Assembly (NCBI GenBank): GCA_013407085.1
Contig: JACCGJ010010471.1
Location: 27,522-91,521, forward strand
Length of the DNA stretch: 64,000 nucleotides
Source: Atriophallophorus winterbourni
Lineage: Eukaryota > Platyhelminthes > Trematoda > Plagiorchiida > Microphallidae
Reading direction: 5' to 3'
A program made the translations under genes and the position numbers. Under the pieces are notes generated by a model. It made no database searches. It saw only the letters and a list, made by a program, of their open reading frames with translations, and was not told the DNA's origin. Below are positions 34,854 to 43,858 of this stretch, in pieces. The first letter of the stretch is position 1. Every line of letters begins with the position of its first letter.

Positions 34854-35352
34854 CGAAGATTGTTGTCAATTCTGGAATACCGGCATGTAGTGATCCTTCA
34901 GTGTATTTGCGACTTCCATAAAAGTCGATGTGGAGCCGCCTTCAATTTTCAGTGAGAGGATTCCAGTTTTCACTTTTCTTTTGTCATTTATATGACGGTA
35001 TAGCAGTTTTCGGTTGTTCAGAAACTGTGCAGTTAACTTGCTATGGTAATCCAGTTTATATTGACGAACTAGAGACGTACAGTGTTTGCGTAATTGTCGA
35101 TACGCTTTCCAATTTCGCGCACACTCTTCCGATCGGAACTTACTCCAAGCAGCTTTTCTGCAGCAGATCCACTTACGAGTTCGACTACGAATGAAAGTAC
35201 GTAGGATACGTCGTTTGTCTGCTTTGGAAGACGATGATTGTTGCGTTAGTCGGGGCGTAAGTTGCTACAATATACGAGCATCTCTAATTAGATTTTGAGT
35301 TTGGTCTAATATTAGTGGCAATTCTAACAGCGCACATCCTGTTATTGCAAGG
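33506..35352 (-). mobile_element. CR1-like retrotransposon, RT and linker, 3'-truncated
   Basis: Minus strand. The linker (RTRKWICC ... LLYRHINDK) occupies about 35270-34850 and the RT 34853-33501. The C-terminal 80 or so codons, the 3' UTR and the tail are missing because the sequence stops at the gypsy 3' LTR end. Non-LTR elements normally lose 5' rather than 3' sequence, so the gypsy element probably inserted into it. On the other side it meets an LTR piece at 35353. Confidence 0.8.
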
Positions 35353-35634
35353 TGTAGTGACCTAATTTCAGTTTGTATCTTAATATTTTGTACATACACC
35401 TTTTGGCCTTGTGTGATTATTCGTTTTTTTGGCCATGTATACTTCATTAATTCTTCTATAATATACTTTCTGGCGGATAATATAATTTCGAATTTTCGAA
35501 ATTTGTCTTCTTTCGTGGTTGCGAAGTCTGCGTACGTTACTCCGTGCTGGAATTGTGATTAACGGATCCTCCAACATTTTAACGCATTCTGCACCTCGGA
35601 TTACATCTCTTGGATTTTCCTGTGTGGATTATCT
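35353..35634 (+). repeat. Partial gypsy LTR (solo or tandem copy)
   Basis: It starts TGTAGTGA and shares the order of blocks (CACCTTTTGGCCTTG, GGCGGATAATATAATTTCGA, GTGATTAACGGATCCTC) with the LTRs at 35635-35988 and 47393-47597. It stops after about 282 bp where the next LTR begins. Confidence 0.65.
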
Positions 35635-35988
35635 TGTAGTGAACTACTTTCACTTCGTACATACACTTTATGGCCTTGTATAGTTATGCGTTTTTGGTCA
35701 TGTATACTTCCTTTGTATTAAGGCTTATACAAGATACTTTTTGGCGGTTAATATAAGTTCGAAATCGGTTGTTCAGTTTGCGTGCGTCGCCGCGTGCTAG
35801 AATAGTGATTAACGGGTTCTCCAACATTTTAGCGTTTTCTGCACCTTAAATTTTCTTGTGTGAATTAACTCGCTATCGTTGGACTTCGCTGGATCTTTCT
35901 TTGGACATTTGCTCCTTTGGACTTTTAGTGAGTTTTTCCATTTTTGCCGTATTGTGTGTAGTGCAGACTTATTTTTTGGTCTACTACA
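35635..35988 (+). repeat. 5' LTR of the outer gypsy element
   Basis: 354 bp, starting TGTAGTGAAC and ending CTACTACA, directly followed by TAAT and the primer-binding site. Confidence 0.75.
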
Positions 35989-35992
35989 TAAT

Positions 35993-36010
35993 TGGTGAGC
36001 CCTACGAACC
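35993..36010 (+). other. Primer-binding site of the outer gypsy element
   Basis: TGGTGAGCCCTACGAACC lies four bases after the LTR end. The same TGGTGAGCCC start occurs after the inner element's LTR at 36463. Published CsRn1 relatives use a tRNA primer; which tRNA pairs here was not tested. Confidence 0.65.
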
Positions 36011-36087
36011 GCATTTTTTGAATTTACGACAAAATTGTATTTGTCTATTTTTGGCTTTTATTTGGTATACTCACTGAACACCCCACC

Positions 36088-36157
36088 ATGAGCGATTTCT
36101 CTTTAACTAAAGATCCTACGATCCTACAATCACAGTATATTTCGTGCTCATTAGGAG
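36088..36157 (+). pseudogene. Start of outer gypsy gag, cut by nested insertion
   Basis: ATG at 36088 opens 23 codons plus one base (MSDFSLTKDPTILQSQ...), then the inner element's LTR starts. After removing the inner element and one copy of the 4-bp target duplication, the frame runs on into 43863 (FGASNPRSWFGQ). This shows that both parts are one gag. Confidence 0.8.
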
Positions 36158-36460
36158 TATAGTGTTTTCCATTTGCATAACTTTTAGTGCGATTGTTTAG
36201 CTGCTTATGCCGACTAACGTTTTATGTACACATAATAAGCGCGCGGTTTTTGGAGTACACGTGGCTTTACGCATCTCTTTTTCTGTTTTGAGACTAGCTC
36301 CATCCACTGTCGTGATTGTGCTGGAGTTCATGTGTTCTGTGGTTGCGTGATCTGAACTACATCGGAATAGCATTCTGTTTCGACTATAAACTGTTAGTGG
36401 TAACACTCCTAGTTGCCCAGTCTTATTTATTACTTTATCTTGACTAGGTTTACCACTACA
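36158..36460 (+). repeat. 5' LTR of inner gypsy element
   Basis: 303 bp, starts TATAGTG (TG mutated to TA in both copies) and ends CCACTACA. Pairs with 43556-43858. Confidence 0.85.
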
Positions 36461-36462
36461 AT

Positions 36463-36480
36463 TGGTGAGCCCGAATTTGG
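36463..36480 (+). other. Primer-binding site of inner gypsy element
   Basis: TGGTGAGCCCGAATTTGG, two bases after the 5' LTR. Confidence 0.65.
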
Positions 36481-36546
36481 ATTACTTTTCCAACCATTCC
36501 AGTATACGCATTTTGCTTTCTCATTTTGCGCAATATTTTTCTCAAC

Positions 36547-37353
36547 ATGAAATCTGACAGTGAGTCCAACGACGTCGCAGAGGAGAAAATAAGCCATTTT
36601 ACATTACCTACATTTGATATGAGTGATCCTCGTTTATGGTTTGTACAAATTGAAGCGCTATTCGAATCATATCGCGTCATGATGCAACGAACACAGTACA
36701 ATCGTGTTGTTGGCATGCTCCCGCCTCCAGTTGCCAAAGAAGTTGCTGAGCTTATTTACACACGTCCGTCCACCGATCCTTACGTTGTCCTAAAATCAAC
36801 TGTGATTTCCCGCATCGGCTCGACTGACGAACAGAACTTACGCAAGCTACTTTCTGGCGCCGAACTTGGTGACCGTTCCCCTTTTCAACATTTGCGGCAC
36901 CTCAAGCAATTACAGGCGGTCAACCAATTAACGACAGTATATTGCGACAAATATGGTTGCAGAGCCTTTCTCAAGAAATTAATAAAGTGCTGGCCGTCAT
37001 GGATGCTAACACCAGCTTAGACCGAATTGCTAAGGTGACAGATGAAGTTCATCACATTGCACACAATGTGTCCATCTCCAGTGTATCCCAAAACCCCACA
37101 TCTATTCTTCCTAATTCCTATGAGAAAGAACTTTCTGACCTAAAATCCCAGTTCAATGAATTCTATTTGCACATCCAAAACCTTTCCCGTGCCCGGAGTA
37201 CCTCTCGTGGGAGATTTTCTCAGCGAATTAAAAGCGGACCTACTATTTGTTACTACCATCGTCAATTTGGCGCGAAGGCTATTCACTGCACGTCGCCATG
37301 TACTTTTACCACTGAGACCGAAAAACAGGGAAACTTCGTCGCCAGGCAGTAAA
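36547..37353 (+). pseudogene. gag: Gag with CHCC finger, one frameshift
   Basis: ATG at 36547 (MKSDSESNDVAEEK) opens a frame to 37020. It contains WFVQIEALFESYRV, VAKEVAELIY and STDEQNLRKLLSG. A frameshift near 36930-36960 continues in the frame ending at 37352, with VLAVMDANTSLDR and RARSTSRGR. The finger then follows: CYYHRQFGAKAIHCTSPC at about 37250-37303. The Cys-His-Cys-Cys spacing is the hallmark of the CsRn1/Boudicca group, in place of the usual CCHC knuckle. Gag packages element RNA. Confidence 0.85.
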
Positions 37354-38059
37354 CACGGCGTGTCTGTCAGGCAATACCACTAGCCGTCTACTCCACGTCT
37401 GTGATGGTTCAACCAGTTTGCGTTTTCTGATCGACACTGGTGCAGAAGTCAGCGTTATCCCAATCACAAAATCAGACCGCAAGAACCAATCCCCCTGACT
37501 TTCCGAGCGGCAAATGGTACCCGAATTTCCACTTACGGTAAGCGTTCCATTTCTCTAGATCTAGGTCTACGACGCAATTTTCGGTGGATTTTCCTTGTGG
37601 CGGATGCGAAAGTGCCGATTTTTGGTGCAGACTTCCTTCCTAATTTTAATCTTTCTGTTTATTTGGCTAATCGTAAGCTCATTGACAATTTAACAGAGCT
37701 TAATACATTGGGAGTTTTCTGTAATTCACCTATACAAACAATTCGTGTGCCTTTTCCAGACACATTCTCTACATACAGTTCCCTCGTGACAGAATTTTCT
37801 GATATTTGTAGACCTTTATCCTCTACCACTCCTGTTAAACACGATGTCAAATACCATATTTTGACCCGAGTTCCGCCTATTTTTAACAAACTTCGCAGAT
37901 TGGCTCCCAAAAAGCTTAAAGTTGCCGAATTGGAATTCGAGCATATGTTGGAGCTTGGTATCATTCGACCCTCTCATTCTACGTGGGCTACCCCTCTGCA
38001 CATGTTTGAAAAGAACAAAGTGGACGCCTGGCGCCCATATGGTGATCATCGTGCCCTTA
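37354..38059 (+). pseudogene. Protease and RT fingers of inner gypsy element
   Basis: The aspartic protease motif FLIDTGAEVSVIP lies at about 37425-37460. Open frame 37597-38079 has VPIFGADFLPNFNLS, the linker HILTRVPPIFNKLRRLAPKK, the RT finger FEHMLELGIIRPSHS and WRPYGDHRAL. The frame then runs into the RTE-like insertion at 38060. It resumes at 40188 with NRVTVPDRY, exactly the next expected residues. Confidence 0.85.
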
Positions 38060-40187
38060 CGACTTTAAAGAGCAGCTAGAAATAAGGTCCAACTGACTGC
38101 AAGGCGATGTGCAAATTACTACTGGACAGAAATTAGCCTTAATATCCAAAACGCTGCAGATACTGGAAACTTTTACGGCACATATGATGGGATCAAGAGA
38201 GCCATTGGTCCAAACAAACTTAAAACGGCTCTCATTAAGTCTGCATCCAGGGACCCGATTGTGAGCAAAACTCAGCAGATGGAAAGATGGGTAGAGCACT
38301 TCTCCTCTCTCTACTCTAGGGACAGTACGGTTTCACCACATGTATTTGAAAATGTCGAGCGGTTGCCGGCTATTGAATATCTAGATACTCCCCCTACTCT
38401 TGATGAGCTCAATAGAGAAATTGACCGCTTAGCGAATGGGAAGGCTCCTGGTGACGACGGAATTCCACCTGAGCTGATCAAATGCTGTAGAGCAGCATTA
38501 TTACAACCGCTCCACCATTTGCTTTTTCAGTGCTGGCAGGAGGAGTTTGTCCCACAAGAGATGCGAGACACAAAGATCATCACGCTCTTCAAGAATAAAA
38601 GAGATAGAGGCGACTGCAAAAATTACAGAGGAATCTCCCTTCTGAATGTTGTAGGCAAATTGTTTGCTAAAGTCTTGCAGATCCGGCTACAAGTTTTAGC
38701 TGATAGAATTTACTCCGAATCTCAAAGTGGCTTCCGCAGGGGAATATCAACCGTTGACATGATCTTCTCCCTGAGACAACTTCAAGAAAAGTTTCGGGAA
38801 CAGCGTATGCCATTATACGCTGTTTTTATTGCTTTAACGAAGGCATTCGACTACGTCAGCAGGGAGGGTCTTTTAAAAATGCTTGATTTTGATAGGCTGC
38901 CCCTCAAGACTGCTAAAGTTCGTTATTTCATTCCATTCAGGCATGAAGGTCTCAGTCCATTTTAACGGTTTCAGCTCAGAAGCACTTGAAATTCGCCGAG
39001 GCGTCAAACAAGGGTGTGTTCTTGCTCCCACGATGTTCGGCATTTTCTCAACTCTGCTTCTGAAGCACGCTTTCAGAACGCGGACAGAAGGTATTTACCT
39101 ACGCACACGAGGTGATGGCAAGCTTTTCAACCTAAACAGGTTGAGAGCACAAAACAAGGCACGAAATATGCTAATACGTGAACTGCTGTTTGCCGATGAT
39201 GCAGCCTTTATGTTTCACTCCCAAGAGCACCTTCAGTCTCTAATGGACTGTTTCTCGTCGGCATGCGAAGACTTTGGGCTAACAATCAGCATGACCAACA
39301 CCAAAGTCCGTGGTCAAGGGACTGTATCGCCTCCCATCATCACTGTTGGAAACTGTCAGCTTAAATCAATACATCAGTTCACATACCTTGGTTCAACCAT
39401 TGCGGATAACCTCTCGCTAGACACGCAGATTGATAAGCGGATTGGCAGAGCAGCTGTCATTCTGTCCCGTTTGAACTCTCGTGTTTGGGGTAACCGCAAG
39501 CTGACTGTTAAGACAAAGATGATGGTATACAGCGCGTGCGTACTAAATGCTTTACTTTAGGGCAGTGAAACCTGGACCACCCACACAAGACACGAACGGA
39601 AGCTGAATGCATTCCATTTAAGGAGCATTCGTCGTATCTTGAACATATCGTGGATGGACAGAGTGACTAATGCTGAAGTGCTTTCAAAAGCTGATCTACA
39701 GAGCATGTTCACTCTATTGCGACAGCGCCGCCTGCGCTGGCTTGTTTATGTCTACAGAATGGAAAGTGGTCGTATTTCGAAAGATCTACTCTATGGTGAG
39801 TTGCAACTAGGAAGTCGACCATTAGGCAGACCGCACTTGCGGTAGAAAGACGTTTTCAAAAGAGATATGAAAGCTCTTAGTATTGACTCGGCGAGTTGGG
39901 AAGAACTAGCTCTTGACCGCTCATATTGGAGGCACCGTGTAAAGCGTCATCTGCAAGATAGGGAGGAGCAGATACAGCTCTTGGCTGCTGAACGCAGATC
40001 ACGCCGCCGGCGTGCAACTGACGCAAAACAACCGAGTTCTGACTTTCGTTGCCAGCGCTGCGGGAGAGATTGTTCCTCCCGAATCGGACTGTTTAGTCAT
40101 TTCAAAAGCTGCAAAACTTGAACATTCACGCGATTGTGATGTACATCCATGGTCGACATTGACCGAAGGAGGCCAACAACAACAACA
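38060..40187 (+). mobile_element. RTE-like non-LTR insertion in gypsy RT, 5'-truncated
   Basis: It begins with TACGACTTT...GAGCAGCTAG, matching the reverse complement at about 11407 in the fuller copy. It ends in GGAGGCC followed by a (CAA)n tail (40173-40187). The gypsy sequence is interrupted between 'CGTGCCCTTA' and 'AATCGAGTG' with no lost codon. The endonuclease is missing, as expected for a truncated target-primed insertion. Confidence 0.88.
38084..40121 (+). pseudogene. RTE-like reverse transcriptase, two frame changes and stops
   Basis: Blocks: 38261-38965 (234 codons) has GDDGIPPELIK, IITLFKNK, NYRGISLLNVVGK, QSGFRRGISTVDMIF and LTKAFDYVS. Block 38883-39560 (225 codons) has GVKQGCVLAPTMFG, LLFADDAAF, TYLGSTIADNLSLD and MMVYSACVLNALL. 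It ends at a TAG where the relative at 9301-13325 has Tyr before GSETW. Block 39639-39845 has LRRLRWL-type text and ends at a stop after GRPHLR. Block 39867-40121 ends with the zinc-finger-like CQRCGRDCSSRIGLFSHFKSC. The palm Asp of the usual DLTKAFD reads Ala (ALTKAFD). Confidence 0.85.
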
Positions 40188-40790
40188 AATCGAGTGACTG
40201 TCCCCGATCGTTATCTTATCCACAACATACACCATTTTGCCCTGTCCCTTAACGGCAAATCCGTTTTCTGCAACTTGGATCTAGTTCGTGCCTATCATCA
40301 GATACCTGTCGCTGAAGAAGACATTCCAAAGACCGCAATCACCACTCCATTCGGTTTGTTTGAATTTCTAAAAATGCCATTTGGCCTACGAGATGCAGCT
40401 CAAACATTCCAGAGATTCATGGATCAGGTTTTTCAAGGTTTGTCTTTTGTTCATGTGTATATTGATGATGTTCTTATCGCTTGTTCCTATCCTACAGAAC
40501 ACGTTGAACACCTGCGTACAGTTTTTCAGCGTTTGTCACATTACGGCATTATTTTCAATCCTGACAAATGTTTGTTTGAAGTTGCTTCCTTGAAAATCCT
40601 CGGTCACGTTGTCGACAGTTTTGGTATCAAACCTGTGCCACAAAAATTATCCGCTATCAATGAGTATCCCTGTCCAACATCCCTTCGCCAGTTGAGGCGT
40701 TTTCTCGGTCTTGTGATCTATTATAGGCGGTTCATTGCACATTGTGCTGCTTTATCACAGCCAATGACAGATTTACTACGCTGCAAGTAG
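40188..40790 (+). pseudogene. Gypsy RT palm of inner element, resumed after insertion
   Basis: The frame resumes with [17 protein letters not shown] and contains [29 protein letters not shown] and the catalytic YIDDVLIAC. It ends at a TAG (40788) after MTDLLRC, which splits RT from RNase H. It is highly similar to the same region of the element at 29470-33505. Confidence 0.87.
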
Positions 40791-42033
40791 CGCGATTTTA
40801 AGATGAATGACAACGCCATCAAGTCGTTCGAATGTTGAAAATCTGCTTTAAACGCAGCTACTTCACTGACGTACATGTCTACGTGTTCCAATGCGCAGTT
40901 ATCACTCGCCACAGACGCCTCTCAAGAAGCAGTCGGTGCAGTCCTTCAACAAGAAGTCGACGGTATCACCAAACCACTTGCTTTCTTTTCCCGACATCTC
41001 GAACCAGCTCAGACACGATATAGTACTTTTGGTCGTGAATTGTTGTCCATCTATTATGCAATACGTCATTTTCGCCATTTGCTAGAAAATCGCAATTTCA
41101 CTGTTTGGACCGACCACAAGCCCTTAACATTTGCCCTTGCTGCTGCTCCAGATAAATATTCACCTCGTGAGATCCGACATTTGACTTTATTTTCCAATTC
41201 ACAAGTGATATTAAATATTCGTCTGCACCGTCCAATACTGTTGCTGATGCATTATTACGTATGGAAATTTCTGCAGTCCGTCATTCCCCCTTGGATCTAC
41301 AGCAGCTAGCCCTCGCTCAACAGAACGACCCGGAACTCCAACAGTACGACACATCATTTTCTCGTGTTCGACAAATGCCCGTGCCCAATTCAAACTTGCA
41401 AATATTGTGTGGTTTTTCTACTACTCAACCCCGTCCTTTGGTTCCCGCTTCATTCGGACGAATTGTTTTTTATCAAATCCACGGTTTATCTCATCCCGGT
41501 ATCCGCGCTACTCGCAAACGTATCAGCGAGCGTTTTATCTGGCCGAGTATGCATAAAGACATTCAATCATGGACTAAATCTTGCATCCAGTGTCAACGCA
41601 GCAAAAACCAGCCTCATACCATCAGCGCCCCTTGTTTATTTCCTCTACAGCGCGAACGTTTCCAACATGTCCACATCGATCTGGTAGGTCCCATGGCTAT
41701 ATCCAATGGTTTTACATACATTCTAACTTGTATTGATCGTTTCACCCGTTGGCCCATAGCTGTTCCTATTCCTGACATTAGTGCGGAAACGGTGGCAAAA
41801 ACTTTCCTGCAAAGCTGGATTAGCAACTTTGGTGTTCCATCAACCATAACCACTGATCGTTGATCCCAATTTCAATCAACCCTGTTTCGTGAGGTAAATA
41901 ACCTCCTTGGTACGAATCACATTCGAACTACAGCATATAATCCCTGTGCTAATGGTCTGCTAGAAAGATTTCATCGCCAGTTGAAGGCTGCGTTGATTTC
42001 TCATGGAAATACAGAGTATTGGGCAGAGCAATT
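40791..42033 (+). pseudogene. RNase H and integrase of inner gypsy element, broken
   Basis: RNase H (40875-41185) has [31 protein letters not shown] and TDHKPLT, followed by a frameshift. Integrase (41261-41863) has [11 protein letters not shown] ... CIQCQRSK (HHCC module), VHIDLVGPM and then TDR followed by TGA in place of the Gly codon of TDRG. Beyond the stop, [16 protein letters not shown] supplies the last catalytic Glu. The sequence is interrupted at about 42034 by the CR1-like fragment. Confidence 0.85.
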
Positions 42034-42886
42034 GCAATTATTCATTCATAGATTTATTCATTTATTATATGCAGTTAAAAACGATGCTTTACAAGACCCA
42101 CAAAAATGTACATCGGGTCGGATGGTAAAAATATCAAAATATTGTTAGATTATTTTCAAACATAAAAAACATACTTTTCCATGTGGATATCTAGTGATTT
42201 TTTTGAAAACTTCAACAGTTCCGGATTGTACCACATGAGTAGGTAAACTGTTCCACAGTTGCACATTGCGAACGGAAAATGCATATTTGCGGCAGTTATG
42301 GGAAAGATGAAACAAATGACCGCAAGGATGATTTGTTTGATTAAGCACTGTCCAAATGAATATAAGTGCTCCTCGTTTCCGTCTGTATTCAGCCGAATGC
42401 AAATTCAATAATTTAAGTCGCGTTTCGTATGGATAATTCGATAGTCCCGGGACGAGTTTTGTCACTCTGCGCTGTGGAGTTCCTAATAGCAGAATATCTT
42501 TTTTCAACCAAGGATCCCATGCCGGTATAGCATATTCAACATGAGGACAGATGTACGTTGAAATCAATTTGCAGGCAATATTGGGGTCAAACGAACCGAG
42601 GACTCTTTTAAGGAGACCCCAGTTGTTTTCAGCTTTGCAGGCACCCAGTCGACATTGCATTGAGTTTCCTAAGTCTGATTGGATAATCACACCTAAATCT
42701 TTTTCGGAGGAGGCGGGTTTGATAACAGTGCGACCAAGATAATATTCTTTGCTCGACTTGCTGTTGAGAGACAACAGGCTGCATTTCGGAGCATTCAGGG
42801 GCATTTCGTTGTCTATGGACCAAGTGTGAATCATATCGAGATCCCGTTGCAGGTTCTGCGTGTCGTCTATGGAGTCTATCTTGTGT
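42034..42886 (-). mobile_element. CR1-like fragment inserted in gypsy integrase
   Basis: Minus strand, 5'-truncated. The RT thumb and C-terminus are open from about 42880 to 42145: SSEKDLGVIIQSDLGNSMQC, ISTYICPHVEYAIPAWDPW, YRRKRGALIFIW, FSVRNVQLWNSLPTHVVQ. The 3' end is AT-rich with repeats resembling (AATGAATA). The gypsy frame stops at WAEQL and resumes at about 42887 (RTSVNEDLGC). Only some 20 bp of target are missing. A relative lies at 61935-62150. Confidence 0.82.
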
Positions 42887-43379
42887 CCGTACGTCTGTAA
42901 ATGAAGATCTTGGTTGTCCTGCGGCTGAGTTAGTATGTGGCATGACACTTCGTCTCCCAGGTGAGTTGATCGCATCACCTGATGTTCTAATTGACGTTAG
43001 TATTCATCATTACGTCAATCGTTTACGAACATTCATGCGTCAATTACGCGTAACTCCTACCCGTTCCAATACCCGTCGTTTTTAACTTCCTGTCGATTTG
43101 CGAACATGTGATTTTGTTTTTGTTAGAACGGATCAGGTTCGTAGACCTCTTCAACCTTTCCACACTGGCCCTTTCAAAGTAATCAGCAGACATACGAAGT
43201 ATTTTGTCATCGAAAAGAATGGTGAGCACGACACCGTCAGCATTGATCGTCTCAAAGTCGCCTATGTTGAGTCTGCTGTCTCTCCCGACCATGACGCTGT
43301 TCCCACCACGATTGAAAGCACTGCTGAGACTGCAGTAATTCTATTCACACGCAGTCCCTCAAATCCAAGTGAACATTAA
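42887..43379 (+). pseudogene. Integrase C-terminus of inner gypsy element
   Basis: It encodes [24 protein letters not shown] and HHYVNRLRTFMRQL. One stop occurs at about 43082-43084. The 43098-43379 frame then has RTCDFVFVRTDQ and the GPF-type module HTGPFKVISRHTKYFVIEKNG, as in the 29470-33505 element. The end of pol is followed by the purine tract and the 3' LTR. Confidence 0.83.
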
Positions 43380-43555
43380 TCACAGTCCACGCAGTCTACC
43401 CAACCATGTATATACTCGCCCCACCATCTGTCCCCAAACTCGACTAACTCGTTTCGGTCGTACCATCAGGTGGCCCGATAACCTAACCGACTTCTCCCAA
43501 TGACGTTTTTCTAGCGTTTTCAAACCTGTTTTTCAACGCTCTAGGAGGGGAGTAT

Positions 43556-43858
43556 TATAGCGTTTCCCATTTGCATAACTTTTACTGCGTTTGTTTTACT
43601 GCTCATGCCGACTAGCGTTCTATGTACACATAATAAGCCCGCGGGTTTTGGAGTACACGTGGCTTTACGCATCTCTTTTTCTGTTTTGAGACTAGCTCCA
43701 TCCACTGCCGTGATTGTGCTGGAGTTCATGTGTTCTGTGGTTGCGTGATCTGAACTACACCGGCATAGCATTCTGTTTCGACTTTAAACTGTTAGTGGTA
43801 ACACTCCTAGTTGCCCAGTCTTATTTATAACTTTATCTTGACTAGGTTTACCACTACA
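43556..43858 (+). repeat. 3' LTR of inner gypsy element
   Basis: 303 bp, starts TATAGCG and ends CCACTACA, preceded by the purine tract AGGAGGGGAGTA. Pairs with 36158-36460. Confidence 0.85.

Larger units (their letters stand above)
36158..43858 (+). mobile_element. Inner CsRn1/Boudicca-like gypsy element with paired LTRs
   Basis: Complete element with 303-bp LTRs at 36158-36460 and 43556-43858 (roughly 17 differences by eye). A primer-binding site starts at 36463, followed by gag, protease, RT, RNase H, integrase and the purine tract AGGAGGGGAGTA at about 43543. It is flanked by GGAG and GGGG, a 4-bp target duplication with one change. It was itself hit by an RTE-like element (38060-40187) and a CR1-like fragment (about 42034-42886). 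Confidence 0.88.

Noticed and set aside
34338..34890. Plus-strand frames over the CR1-like RT at 33501-34853
   Set aside because: Opposite-strand shadows of a clear reverse transcriptase.
36526..36547. Gag start at 36526
   Set aside because: That position is TTG; the first ATG in frame is 36547, which also lies at a sensible distance from the primer-binding site.
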